A DNA stretch of 64,000 nucleotides, from NCBI RefSeq assembly GCF_007992175.1, contig NZ_BJZT01000025.1:56781-120780 (forward strand). Direction: 5' to 3'. The notes beneath the pieces were generated by a model, which saw only the letters and a list, made by a program, of their open reading frames with translations, was not told the origin of the DNA and searched no databases. The stretch comes from Methylobacterium haplocladii. GTDB taxonomy: Bacteria > Pseudomonadota > Alphaproteobacteria > Rhizobiales > Beijerinckiaceae. This document shows, in pieces, positions 44,252-52,580 of this stretch. Made by a program: the position numbers and the translations under genes. How positions within the stretch are numbered: position 1 is the stretch's first letter; each line of letters starts with the position of its first letter.

Positions 44252-45178
44252 TCAGGCGCGACGGGTGTCGTAGGTCGTGCCGGTGTTGCCCGCGGTGCCG
44301 AGCGTGGCGAGCTTCGGGGCACCGAGGCGGCCACCGAGGAAGCCGGCCAGCGCGCCGAGGATCAGAGCGAGGGCACCGTAGAGGGCGGCCTGGGTGGCGG
44401 CGCTGCGGGTGGCTTCGGCGGCGGCAATCGCCTTCTTCTTGGCGTCGGCGACGGCGACTTCGTACTGCTTCTCGTAGTCCTGGATCTGGGCCTTGGCCTG
44501 ATCGACCGGGATGCCCTGGGCCTTGGCGAGGGCGTCGGCGGCGCGGTTCTCGGCCTGGGCCTTCTGGGCCGGGTCACCCGAGAAGACAGCGCGGATCGCG
44601 GCGACGGCCGCGTCCTTGGCCGCCTGCGGGTCCTGGCCGGCGCTCTGCTGGCGGACCGACTGCTCGATACCGTCGAGCGGGTTCGAGATCTTGGACAGCG
44701 ACGGGGCGGCTGCCTGGGCGGCGGTCTGCACCGTCCCGCCGATCAGGTTGCCGGCGCCGCCGAGCGTGCTGGTCACGCCGCTGAAGGCACCGCCGACGAT
44801 GCCGCCGACCGCCGAGGTCAGCAGATAGAGCACCACGAGCGTGGACACCGCCCACGACACGAGGCCGTGCGAGCCGGCGCTGTTGCCGCTGGCCTTGCCC
44901 GAGAGGCGTCCGGCGAGGATGCCGCCGACGAGCGCCGCGACGATGCCGGAGATCACGAACCAGAGGCCGGCGCCGAGCGACAGGGTCGAGGCGGCGGGGT
45001 TGTCGGCGGCCGGACCGCCGACGGTCGACAGGCCGATGCCGACGCCGACCATGTTCAGGATGACCTGGGCCACCAGGGCGATCACGGCGCCGGCGAAGAT
45101 GGCGCCCCACGAGACCTGATGCAGGTGGACGGTGGTGGCAGCGGAGGGTGCTGCGACGATGCTGGGAGAAGAAGACAC
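44252..45178 (-). CDS. Multi-pass membrane protein (PhnA-like/YrzE-type)
   Basis: 308 residues, GTG start at 45178 with GGAG upstream. Four or more hydrophobic segments: WGAIFAGAVIALVAQVIL, LWFVISGIVAALVGGILAGR, AVSTLVVLYLLTSAVGGIVG, and a C-terminal ALYGALALILGALAGFLGG. The stretch of ~120 residues between is Ala-rich and helical (KDAAVAAIRAVFSGDPAQKA). The HLHQVSWGAIFAGAVIALV start is typical of bacterial proteins called PhnA-like in databases. Inner membrane; function unknown. Placed within the CsbD cluster. Confidence 0.7.
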   Translation of the reverse strand: MSSSPSIVAAPSAATTVHLHQVSWGAIFAGAVIALVAQVILNMVGVGIGLSTVGGPAADNPAASTLSLGAGLWFVISGIVAALVGGILAGRLSGKASGNSAGSHGLVSWAVSTLVVLYLLTSAVGGIVGGAFSGVTSTLGGAGNLIGGTVQTAAQAAAPSLSKISNPLDGIEQSVRQQSAGQDPQAAKDAAVAAIRAVFSGDPAQKAQAENRAADALAKAQGIPVDQAKAQIQDYEKQYEVAVADAKKKAIAAAEATRSAATQAALYGALALILGALAGFLGGRLGAPKLATLGTAGNTGTTYDTRRA

Positions 45179-45218
45179 GGTTGTACTCCGGGAAAACGCT
45201 TCGCGACGGCGAAGGGAC

Positions 45219-45650
45219 TTAGCGACGGGAATTGATGAGGAGGCCGATGCCGAGGCCGACGGCGCCGGCGATCAGAAGCGAGGTCAGCGGGCTTTCTTCG
45301 ACCTGATGGGCCACGGCGCGGCGGCCCTGGCTCAGGTAGCGGCCGCTGTTGTCGTAGGCGTCCTCGGCATAGTGGTACGCCTCGTCGGCCGCGTTGCGGA
45401 CGGAGTCTTCGGCTCGGGCGTAGTAGCGCTCGGCATTGTCGCGAACATCCTCGCCGACGTCGGCGGCGCGATTTGCCGTCTGGCGAACGGCATCCTTGCC
45501 CTCGCCGTAGACCCGCTCCGCCGTGCCCTGCGCCTGGCGGGCGCGACCCTCGACCGAGTCCCTGTCGGAGCCTACGAGGTCGCCCACCGCGCCCCGCGCC
45601 TTGCCGGCAAGCTCCTTGACGGCGCCCGTTACCCTATCCGTATCGACCAT
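45219..45650 (-). CDS. CsbD-like protein with C-terminal membrane helix
   Basis: 143 residues. The N terminus TDRVTGAVKELAGKARGAVG then DLVGSDRDSVEGRARQAQGT is CsbD-like. The middle has YxxAED repeats (NAERYYARAEDSVRNAADEA, YHYAEDAYDNSGRYLSQ). The end ESPLTSLLIAGAVGLGIGLL forms a membrane helix like that of DUF883/ElaB-type ribosome-associated proteins. A second example of the CsbD + helix plan in this cluster. ATG 45650. Confidence 0.75.
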   Translation of the reverse strand: MVDTDRVTGAVKELAGKARGAVGDLVGSDRDSVEGRARQAQGTAERVYGEGKDAVRQTANRAADVGEDVRDNAERYYARAEDSVRNAADEAYHYAEDAYDNSGRYLSQGRRAVAHQVEESPLTSLLIAGAVGLGIGLLINSRR

Positions 45651-45702
45651 GTCGTTCGTCCAGTTCAATGCTGTTTCGTGCGTGTGCGCCGATCGACCCG
45701 GG

Positions 45703-45864
45703 CTACGACCGATGCGCGGTCCCGGGCTTCCCGTCGAACTTCGGTGATTGCTTCTGCGCCTTGCCCTCGGCCTGCACCCGGATGTCGCCGGTCAGCTTTC
45801 CGATGGCATCCTTCACCGAGCCCTTGAGCTGCTCGGTGGACGTCTTGGCGGACTGATCGCTCAT
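45703..45864 (-). CDS. CsbD family small protein
   Basis: 53 residues: STEQLKGSVKDAIGKLTGDI then RVQAEGKAQKQSPKF, a single CsbD repeat with a short tail. ATG 45864. It is the first of the small-gene run (read leftwards), 98 bp downstream of the PAS-LuxR stop on the same strand. No open frame longer than this codes for it, so it is easily missed. Conserved lysine/glutamate pattern supports it. Confidence 0.72.
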   Translation of the reverse strand: MSDQSAKTSTEQLKGSVKDAIGKLTGDIRVQAEGKAQKQSPKFDGKPGTAHRS

Positions 45865-45962
45865 GGATGTCTCTGAGTTCCTGGGCGAAAGGTTCGCCGG
45901 CCCTCAAGTGGCATCCGAAGCGCGAGGTTCAATAATACAGTTGCACTAGTGTCCTAGTAAAA

Positions 45963-47420
45963 TCAGCGAAATTTGCTCGTGGGGAAGCCATTCTCGCGTC
46001 CCCAGACGATGGCATCGGCACGCTTGTGAACGTCGAGCTTGCGGTAGAGCGCTGCGGAATGGTTGCGGACTGTGTTGCGACTGACCCCGAGCCTTTTCGA
46101 GATCGCCTCGTCGTCGAGGCCGGAGCAGATCAGATCGAGGATCTGCCGCTCCCGCAGGGTAAGGCTCGGCTTGGCCGTGTCGTCCCCGTCGCTGGTCGGA
46201 TGGCGCAGGTTGGCGAGTTTCTCGATCAGGCCACGACTGAACCAGGATGTATCGGCCATCACCGCCTCGATGGCGGCGAACAGGTCCCGTTCGGACCGCT
46301 TCCGCTCGGTGATGTCCTGCAGGACCAGGAGCGCGAAGGTTTCCTCGCCGATCTCGACCCGCTCGGCCGAGACCAAGCAATCCAGCGCAGTCCCATTCTC
46401 GTGCCGCAGGCAGGTCTCCAACCCGAGCACGAAGCCGGTCCGGCTCACCGTGCCCTCGAATTTCTTGCGGGCTGCATCCTCGACCCAGAGGCCGATTTCC
46501 TCAGGTGTCCGCCCAACGACCTTGTCCTCGCCGGACCCGAAGACGCGGGTGAACGCCTCGTTGATCCCGGTGATGACGAAGCCATCGGCGCGGGCCAGGA
46601 TCGTCGGCACCGGCGTGAGCCGGAACGCCGTTGCGAAGCGCTCCTCGCTCTGGCGAAGGGCCGTCTCGGCCTTCCGGCGCAGTTCGAGGTCCGCGAAGGT
46701 GAAGAGCATGCAGGGCTCGTCGCCGAGATCCATCGGCTGGCCGGCCACGATCACGAAGCGGGTTCCGCCTTCCGGCAGATCCAGGCACGCCTCCATTTGC
46801 GGGATGGTGCCGCCCTCGTTAAGCCGAGAGACCGCAAGCTCACGGCTCCTGGCGCCGGCGAGGACGTCGACCTCGTAGACGCTGCGCCCGAGCACGGCGT
46901 CGCGGGTGTAACCGGTCATTTCCAGAAAGCCGACATTGACCTTGACGTGTCGCAGGTCCGAGAGCCGCGTGATCACCGCCGGTGCGGGATTGGCGTTGAA
47001 GGTCTTCTCGAAGCGTTCCTCGGCCTCGAACTGGTCCGAGACATCCTTGAGGATCAGGGCGAGGCAGCTCGGCTGGCCGCCGTGATCCAGAGCCACGAGG
47101 CTGCGGAGGGAGTGAACGAAGTCGACATCCGGCTGATCGGTGCGCTTCACCTCGACGATGACGTCGTGGAAGGACTCGCCGGAGACGACGCGCTCGATCG
47201 GGTAGTGGTTCGGCGCATGGTTGTTGCGGTAGCGCAGGGCGAAGCGCGCGCGGTAGGCATCGACGGTTTCGCCGAGATCGCTGAGCGACGCAGCCCCGTG
47301 CATCGTCAGCGCAGCTTGGTTTGCATAGGCAATGGACTGATCCGGTTCGACCAGGATCACGCCCTCGCTGAGGCCGGCGATGATCTGCCGGAGTTCGTGC
47401 CTGTCGACGGTGGCCGTCAC
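45963..47420 (-). CDS. PAS-domain LuxR-type transcriptional regulator
   Basis: 485 residues, GTG start. Three PAS-like domains: residues ~10-130 (IIAGLSEGVILVEPDQS), ~140-260 (VITRLSDLRHVKVNVGFLEM) and ~270-390 (ILARADGFVITGINEAFTRV), the first two with PAC-like ends. Residues ~420-480 are the LuxR/GerE helix-turn-helix: LTLRERQILDLICSGLDDEA then ISKRLGVSRNTVRNHSAALY. Cytoplasmic; it should sense a small molecule or redox state and bind DNA. It is just upstream of the CsbD gene run on the same strand, so it may control it. No kinase domain is present. Confidence 0.85.
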   Translation of the reverse strand: MTATVDRHELRQIIAGLSEGVILVEPDQSIAYANQAALTMHGAASLSDLGETVDAYRARFALRYRNNHAPNHYPIERVVSGESFHDVIVEVKRTDQPDVDFVHSLRSLVALDHGGQPSCLALILKDVSDQFEAEERFEKTFNANPAPAVITRLSDLRHVKVNVGFLEMTGYTRDAVLGRSVYEVDVLAGARSRELAVSRLNEGGTIPQMEACLDLPEGGTRFVIVAGQPMDLGDEPCMLFTFADLELRRKAETALRQSEERFATAFRLTPVPTILARADGFVITGINEAFTRVFGSGEDKVVGRTPEEIGLWVEDAARKKFEGTVSRTGFVLGLETCLRHENGTALDCLVSAERVEIGEETFALLVLQDITERKRSERDLFAAIEAVMADTSWFSRGLIEKLANLRHPTSDGDDTAKPSLTLRERQILDLICSGLDDEAISKRLGVSRNTVRNHSAALYRKLDVHKRADAIVWGRENGFPTSKFR

Positions 47421-47512
47421 GGGTGTTGCCGCTCCTCGTCCCCGATGCGGCGACGCACCATGAACGGGTTGTGCGCAAACAAGTTCCGGCCCAGCTGAAA
47501 TGAACCTAGTGG

Positions 47513-47806
47513 CTACGCACTACGGTTGTGGTCCCGATCCTTCGCCCCCTGCGCCCAAGGACGGGTACGACATGGAGGCTGACGCCGCATCGAGGGTGGG
47601 GACGCCTCGGGCGATCTCACCCGGACATCGCCGAGCGGACCGGCCAGGGTCGGGTCGGGTCGGGTCACTGACGTGGACGACCCCGGCGTCCCGCGCCCCA
47701 TCGTCGCCAGGGCGGCGACGCCGGCGGCGGAAAGACCGAGTGCCGATCCGGCGATCGCGTCACGCCGGCCGAACCGCGGCGATGCCGTCCCGTCGGCGGG
47801 AGCCAT
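47513..47806 (-). CDS. Small protein with twin-arginine-like start, uncertain
   Basis: 97 residues with RFGRRDAIAGSALGLSAAGV near the N terminus, a fair Tat-type signal (RR followed by a hydrophobic stretch). The remainder (PDPTLAGPLGDVRVRSPEAS) is low-complexity and does not resemble a folded domain, so this could be a fragment of a longer exported protein or a chance frame. ATG 47806; an extension to 47908 is open. Weak support. Confidence 0.35.
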   Translation of the reverse strand: MAPADGTASPRFGRRDAIAGSALGLSAAGVAALATMGRGTPGSSTSVTRPDPTLAGPLGDVRVRSPEASPPSMRRQPPCRTRPWAQGAKDRDHNRSA

Positions 47807-47882
47807 GCGCGGTCTCCGGCGGGGTTGCCTAACGCGTGCGAGGCCGCGGGGACGTGGTGGCCCCGGCGCTACGCGGGACGCG

Positions 47883-48188
47883 TCACCAGCGATGATGCCA
47901 GCCCGCATGCCGAAAGCCGCCCCAGCGATGCCCCCCGCCGTGCCAAGCGAAGCGGCGATGCCAGCCGTAACGGTAGCCGTAGTGCCAGCGGGGGCCTCCC
48001 CAACGGCGGTAGCCGAAGTGACGGTACGCGGGGCCGTAGGCGTACGGACGGTAGCCGAGGTTCGGCCGACACCAGCCGTAGAAGCCTCGGTGGAAGCCGA
48101 GGCCGCAGCCGTCCCGGGCCTCGGCGGCCGATCCGGCGGTGAGGAGCCCCGCGGCGAGGGCGAGGGGTAGGACGATCTTACGGATCAT
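47883..48188 (-). CDS. GCG_CRPN-type exported His/Tyr/Trp-rich repeat protein
   Basis: 101 residues. Signal peptide (RKIVLPLALAAGLLTAGSAA), then the GCG_CRPN prefix GCGLGFHRGFYGWCRPN, then a repeat-rich tail of Trp, Tyr, Gly, His and Arg (RRWGGPRWHYGYRYGWHRRF). The family is common in Methylobacterium and related Rhizobiales and is thought to be periplasmic or surface-located; its role is unknown. The two Cys of the prefix probably form a disulphide. ATG 48188. Confidence 0.82.
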   Translation of the reverse strand: MIRKIVLPLALAAGLLTAGSAAEARDGCGLGFHRGFYGWCRPNLGYRPYAYGPAYRHFGYRRWGGPRWHYGYRYGWHRRFAWHGGGHRWGGFRHAGWHHRW

Positions 48189-48251
48189 GTTCGCCTCCAA
48201 GGGCGTCCGGCGCGCGACCGGACGCGGAATTGGGGAAAGGGGTGGGAGGGC

Positions 48252-48515
48252 TCAGTTCGGCCAGCAGCGGCGGCCGTAGGGTCCGATGTGGAAACCGGCC
48301 GGGCAGGAAACGCCGCGGACGTAGCCGCCCCACTGCCCGCCGGTCCGGCAACCGCCGTAGGGGCCGCGATGGGCGTACGGGCCGCAGCCGCCGTAGACCT
48401 GGATGATCTGCGCGCCATCCGATCCGTCGGACACGGCATCCTGGGTCAGCGGCGACGCCGAGGCCGGGACCGCGAGGCCAGCCAGGACGGCGAACGTGGC
48501 GAGACTCTTCGGCAT
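48252..48515 (-). CDS. Exported GCG_CRPN-like Gly/Cys-rich protein
   Basis: 87 residues. Signal peptide MPKSLATFAVLAGLAVPASA, then GGCGPYAHRGPYGGCRTGGQ and CPAGFHIGPYGRRCWPN, which is the CGxGxHxGPxGxxC..PN pattern twice. Four Cys that could form two disulphides. Lies 63 bp upstream of the 101-aa relative, on the same strand; the two are probably co-transcribed. No function known. Confidence 0.75.
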   Translation of the reverse strand: MPKSLATFAVLAGLAVPASASPLTQDAVSDGSDGAQIIQVYGGCGPYAHRGPYGGCRTGGQWGGYVRGVSCPAGFHIGPYGRRCWPN

Positions 48516-48670
48516 GGTGGAATCCTTCTGGGTTCTCATGGCGGTCTCGGTGCCGGTTCCCGGCGCCGCGGCCGATGAGGGCAGGTTCGTCCCCGCTTGC
48601 CTCCCAGATGTGACGGACGGATGCGTCGGCGTAACGTTTTGTAACGGGAGGTCGCGCCCAAGCGACGCCG

Positions 48671-50044
48671 TCAGGCGATAGCCTGCAAGGTCAGCACGAG
48701 ACGGGCGCCGCCAAGCGAGCCCACGTTAGCCACGACGGTACCCCCGTGTGCCTCGGCGATCTGGCGAGCGATGGCGAGGCCGAGGCCAGTGCCGCCGGTC
48801 CGGCGGTTCCGGGATTGCTCGATGCGATAGAACGGGCTGAACACGGCCGTGCGCTCCTGCTCCGGGATGCCCGGACCGTCGTCCTCGACCATCACCTGGC
48901 ACACCGTGCCGGTCCGGCTCACGGCGACGGACACCGTGGACCGCCCGAACTTGACGGCATTCCCGATCAGGTTGGCGACGACCCGCCGCAGGGCGACGGC
49001 GTCGCCGGCCACCACGGCGTCCTGCACGTCCTCGCCGGTCAGACGGATGTCGGCACCCAACGCGGCATGCTCGGCGACCTCGACGGCAACGAGGTCGCCG
49101 AGGTCGACCGCCGTCCGGCCCACCTCCACCGCGGTGCCCCGGGCGAAGCCGAGGGACGTCTCGATCAAGGCGGTCATCGCATCGAGATCCTCGACCAGCT
49201 TGTCCCGGCGCTCCGGTTCCGACACGCCCTCGGCTCGCAGCCGCAGGCGGGTCAGGTAGGTCTTGAGGTCGTGCGAGATGGCGCCGATCAGCAGCGAGCG
49301 CTCGCCGAGGAGTCCGACGATGCGCTCCTGCATGTCCTGCACCGCGCGGGCGAGCCGCTGGATCTCGGGGGCGCCGTGCGGGTCCACGACGGGTTCGAGG
49401 CCGCGCCCGTCGAAGCGGGTCACCGCCGCGGTCAGGCGGCGCAGCGGTGCGAGTTCGTGACGGGCGCCGACGAGGACCAATCCGGCGACGATCGCGCCGA
49501 GCACGGCCACCCACAGGCTCAACGGCCGGCCGAGCAGCCACGGCATCAGCGAGTGGTGTCGCTCGATGGCGGAAACGACGAGCGTACGGCCGTCCGGAAG
49601 GTCGTAAGTCGCGGCCGCGAGCCGGCCCAGGGGGCGTCGTCGATCGGCCTCCGCGACGTTCGCCGGATCGACCCCGCGATGGAGCATCTCGGCATCGGTG
49701 AAGGCGCGGACCCGGTCCCCCGCATCCCCCGTCAGCCGACGAAGGCGTGCCTCCAGACGCGGCTCGCGGATCAGACCGGTCTCGGGCCGTCGCGCATCGG
49801 CAATCTCCGCCTTCAACGCCTCGCCACTGACCGCCTTCAGGATGGCCGGCCGCTGCGCCGGATCCGCATCGCGCAGGAGGGTCATGATGCTCGCGGCTTG
49901 GTCGAGGCGCGGGAAGCGCGTGGCGTAGGGCGAGCGCTCCTGTCGACGCTGCCACGTGTCCACGGCGACGGTGGCGAGAACCAGAAGGGAGAGCGCCCCC
50001 AGCAGAAGCAGCATGATCCGCCCCAGCAGCCCGATGCGGGCCAT
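48671..50044 (-). CDS. Sensor histidine kinase of a two-component pair
   Basis: 457 residues from ATG 50044, which overlaps the response-regulator stop as TGATG (a GTG at 50047 is alternative). TM1 at ~residues 5-27, periplasmic loop ~28-165, TM2 at ~166-187, HAMP, HisKA box LIGAISHDLKTYLTRLRLRA, N-box VVANLIGNAVKFG, G1 VEDDGPGIPEQE, and GTGLGLAIARQIAEAHGG. Intact kinase of the EnvZ/OmpR type. Partner is the gene directly upstream on the same strand. The signal is unknown. Confidence 0.9.
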   Translation of the reverse strand: MARIGLLGRIMLLLLGALSLLVLATVAVDTWQRRQERSPYATRFPRLDQAASIMTLLRDADPAQRPAILKAVSGEALKAEIADARRPETGLIREPRLEARLRRLTGDAGDRVRAFTDAEMLHRGVDPANVAEADRRRPLGRLAAATYDLPDGRTLVVSAIERHHSLMPWLLGRPLSLWVAVLGAIVAGLVLVGARHELAPLRRLTAAVTRFDGRGLEPVVDPHGAPEIQRLARAVQDMQERIVGLLGERSLLIGAISHDLKTYLTRLRLRAEGVSEPERRDKLVEDLDAMTALIETSLGFARGTAVEVGRTAVDLGDLVAVEVAEHAALGADIRLTGEDVQDAVVAGDAVALRRVVANLIGNAVKFGRSTVSVAVSRTGTVCQVMVEDDGPGIPEQERTAVFSPFYRIEQSRNRRTGGTGLGLAIARQIAEAHGGTVVANVGSLGGARLVLTLQAIA

Positions 50045-50775
50045 CACGGCGCCGGCCTCACCGGCGCGGCGAGGATGTAGCCGGCGTTGCGAACGGTCTT
50101 GAGCAATGCAGCGGCAGTACTGCCTGCGGCATCGAGCTTGTGCCGCAATCGGCTGACCTGCACGTCGATGGTGCGGTCGAAGGCGTCGGCCATGCGGCCC
50201 CGTGTCCAGTCGAGGAGCTGCTCGCGCGAGAGCACCCGCTGCGGGCGCGTGACGAAGCAGTGCAGCAGATCGTACTCGGCGCTCGTGAGCGAGACCTCGG
50301 CGGCCGGTTCCCCAGTCGTCACGCGACGCGCCGCGAGGTCGACCACGAGGTCGGCCACGGCGAGCGTCTCCGGCTCGGCGTCGGCCGCAGGGAGGCCATG
50401 ACCCTGGGCGCGGCGCAGGACTGCACGGATGCGGGCGAGCAGCACCCGCGGGTTGAAGGGCTTCGAGACGTAGTCGTCCGCACCCATCTCCAATCCGAGC
50501 ACCCGGTCGATGTCCTCGTCCTTGGCCGTGAGCATGACGATGGGCGGCCCGCCCCCCTCACGCAGTCGCCGGCAGATGGACAGGCCGTCCTCGCCCGGCA
50601 GCATCCAGTCCAGCACGATCAGGTCCGGGGCCGGGCCGGACGACAGATGCCGGTCGAGGCTCGCCCCTCCGTCGAGGCCGACCACGCGAAAGCCCTCGCC
50701 CTCCAGGTAGTTCGCGAGCTGGGTGCGGATGTCTCCGTCATCCTCGACGATGACGATGGTCGGGCAGTCGCTCAT
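50044..50775 (-). CDS. OmpR-family response regulator
   Basis: 243 residues. The receiver domain has VIVEDDGDIRTQL (acid pair), DLIVLDWMLPGEDGLSICRR (phospho-Asp) and MGADDYVSKPFNPRVLLARI (Thr/Lys switch). The C-terminal winged helix has VSLTSAEYDLLHCFVTRPQR then VLSREQLLDWTRGRMADAFD and TIDVQVSRLRHKLD. It is co-transcribed with the kinase, with a TGATG overlap. ATG 50775; the next gene to the right is an IS fragment, so the promoter lies in 50776-50920. Confidence 0.92.
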   Translation of the reverse strand: MSDCPTIVIVEDDGDIRTQLANYLEGEGFRVVGLDGGASLDRHLSSGPAPDLIVLDWMLPGEDGLSICRRLREGGGPPIVMLTAKDEDIDRVLGLEMGADDYVSKPFNPRVLLARIRAVLRRAQGHGLPAADAEPETLAVADLVVDLAARRVTTGEPAAEVSLTSAEYDLLHCFVTRPQRVLSREQLLDWTRGRMADAFDRTIDVQVSRLRHKLDAAGSTAAALLKTVRNAGYILAAPVRPAP

Positions 50776-50921
50776 ACCCCGAACATACGAGGCCGGACGG
50801 CCCGGGCAACGTGGAAAAGGCCGTTGTCACAAAACGTTACATCCGAGGAAACATCTGACCCGACCGGCTGGCTCTGGTCCGGGCTGATCGAGAGGATCAG
50901 CCAGGACCGAAGGAGCTGGAC

Positions 50922-51059
50922 ATGAAGCGAAGTCAGAAGACGGGGGTGCTGAAGCTGCGCCAGATCGCGGTTCAGACGGCACAGGGCAAGAGTTCGGCGC
51001 TGGCTTGCAAGGAGGCCGAGATCTCCGATCAAAGCGACTATCGCTGGCGTAAGGAATAG
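50922..51059 (+). pseudogene. Transposase remnant (IS3 orfA-like N terminus)
   Basis: 45 residues: KLRQIAVQTAQGKSSALACK then EAEISDQSDYRWRKE*. The pattern resembles the helix-turn-helix start of IS3-type OrfA proteins, stopped early. No second frame or inverted repeats recognised. The gap 50776-51207 holds only this. Confidence 0.5.
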
Positions 51060-51207
51060 CCGTGTCTCGGTCAGCACGAGTGAACACGATGCACCGATCT
51101 CCCGACATGCGGACCTTCAGTGCGAGCACCGGGCGTGCGCGGTCGCCCACAGCGATGGGCCCTATATCAGGCCGCACCCCTGATCAGCAGCAACAGGCAA
51201 GGCACCC

Positions 51208-51579
51208 GTGAGCAAACTTGCCGAAATCGTCCGTGCCGCGGCGAGCAAGGGGCGCCGTCTAGCAGCCGCGTATCCCGCTTCGACCAAAAAGGACGAGTTG
51301 CCTTGGAAGGTCATCGAGGCCTTCGATGCCGATGTGCGAGGGCACGTCGAGCGTGACCGACGCATCGAAGACGAGCGCGACCGCGTGCTGATCGCCGCCG
51401 TGAACTTGGCCGAGACGCCACCGGACGCCGACGCCCGAGAGCTCGAAAGCGCGCGCCGTCACCTCGTAGACGCTGTCGACTATCTCGAGCAGGCAGTGCT
51501 GCGCTTCGGCATCGTGAACCGCGAAGCCGCGCGCCTGGGTTATGGAGATCCCGGCGATCGCGTGTCTATGGAACGATAG
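51208..51579 (+). CDS. 123-aa hypothetical protein
   Basis: GTG start. Predominantly helical and charged: MSKLAEIVRAAASKGRRLAA, ERDRRIEDERDRVLIAAVNL, ARELESARRHLVDAVDYLEQ. Soluble with no known motif. Composition is near the chromosome average but the segment 50.8-52.4 kb looks degraded between stable genes and tRNA-Ser, so this may be accessory. No function assigned. Confidence 0.45.
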   Translation: MSKLAEIVRAAASKGRRLAAAYPASTKKDELPWKVIEAFDADVRGHVERDRRIEDERDRVLIAAVNLAETPPDADARELESARRHLVDAVDYLEQAVLRFGIVNREAARLGYGDPGDRVSMER

Positions 51580-51656
51580 AAGGCAAGATCCAGCTCCGGC
51601 TCGGCCGAGAGCATTCTGACGATGTCGGTAGTAGAGGGGCGAGGGGTGCCGAATTT

Positions 51657-52031
51657 TTGAACAAACCGGTTCGGGACCTCGCTACTCTCCGACACGAGAC
51701 ACGAGCAAATTGGCGTTTTTGCCGAAAGCCACCGATCCATGTGCCCGAGCCGACTCGGATCGAACTAGGGGATGCCGCGGTGACCGACGTGAAGACGGAG
51801 ATGTCGAAAGGCGATGAAGCCGCCTGGAACGCCATGATGGATCAGTGGCGAGCCTCGTTGGCTGCAGCCGCCGAAGGCAATGGCCGCATGCCCGCGGCCT
51901 CCGGGATGCTGTTCGTCGCGCTGCAAGCCTTGCGTATCGAAGTGGGCGACCAGCAGTTGGCGGCCATGCTCGAGGCCGTTGCTACCAAAGTGCGGTCGGG
52001 CGAGCCGCTGACGATGAAGGTTAAAGGCTGA
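51657..52031 (+). CDS. Hypothetical protein near tRNA-Ser
   Basis: 124 residues from a TTG start; a GTG at 51780 would give 83 residues (TDVKTEMSKGDEAAWNAMMD) and looks as likely. The C-terminal helical half SGMLFVALQALRIEVGDQQL is the most gene-like part. No motif recognised. The gap 52032-52412 after it holds nothing I can support. Confidence 0.35.
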   Translation: MNKPVRDLATLRHETRANWRFCRKPPIHVPEPTRIELGDAAVTDVKTEMSKGDEAAWNAMMDQWRASLAAAAEGNGRMPAASGMLFVALQALRIEVGDQQLAAMLEAVATKVRSGEPLTMKVKG

Positions 52032-52412
52032 ACACGCTGCGCAGCCGGCAAGGCTCGGATGGGATAGGCGGGTCGAAAGCTGACGATTGAGGAGGTGCGG
52101 ACCACAGCCCGATCACGCAGCGCGCAACACTGCTTGTCGAACGCATCTGCTTCGTCACGTACTCGCCTCTTAGCCTCCGCATGATCAGCAGTTCCGAGCT
52201 CTTGGTGATCTCTCGCTTACCAAAATCGGCAACGAGATCGAGGGGGACCCTGGCTCGAAACTGCTAGTTGGCGCTGCCCTTGCGGCGCGCGAGATAGGTA
52301 TGGCGGCCCACGTCCTTCATGCTCCCTGCGTACACCCGTGTGTAGCAGTCGCTAAGTCGCAAGCCATTGATCTCGACGAGATTAGTGGCAGATCAACCAT
52401 TTAGCGAAGCGT

Positions 52413-52502
52413 TGGCGGAAGGGGTGGGATTCGAACCCACGGTGGAGTTGCCCCCACGGCGGTTTTCAAGACCGCTGCCTTAAACCACTCGGCCACCCTT
52501 CC
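52413..52502 (-). tRNA. tRNA-Ser(UGA)
   Basis: On the minus strand: GGAAGGGTGGCCGAGTGG acceptor and D-arm start, anticodon loop CTTGAAA with anticodon TGA, a long variable arm as in serine tRNAs, T-arm GGTTCGAATCC, and acceptor CCCTTCC with discriminator G and an encoded CCA (52415-52413). 90 nt with CCA. It lies 78 bp from the integrase stop codon, which makes it the probable integration site of the element to the right. Confidence 0.93.
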
Positions 52503-52580
52503 AAGCCATTGGTGAAATTGAGCTTCTTACCGATAGGGCAGGGGGCCGAAACCCGCTTTTGCTACCGTTTTGCTACCATT

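Noticed and set aside
52363..52515. AAGCCATTG direct repeat as attL core
   Set aside because: Only about nine bases match and both copies are on the same side of the integrase. Too weak for an att site.
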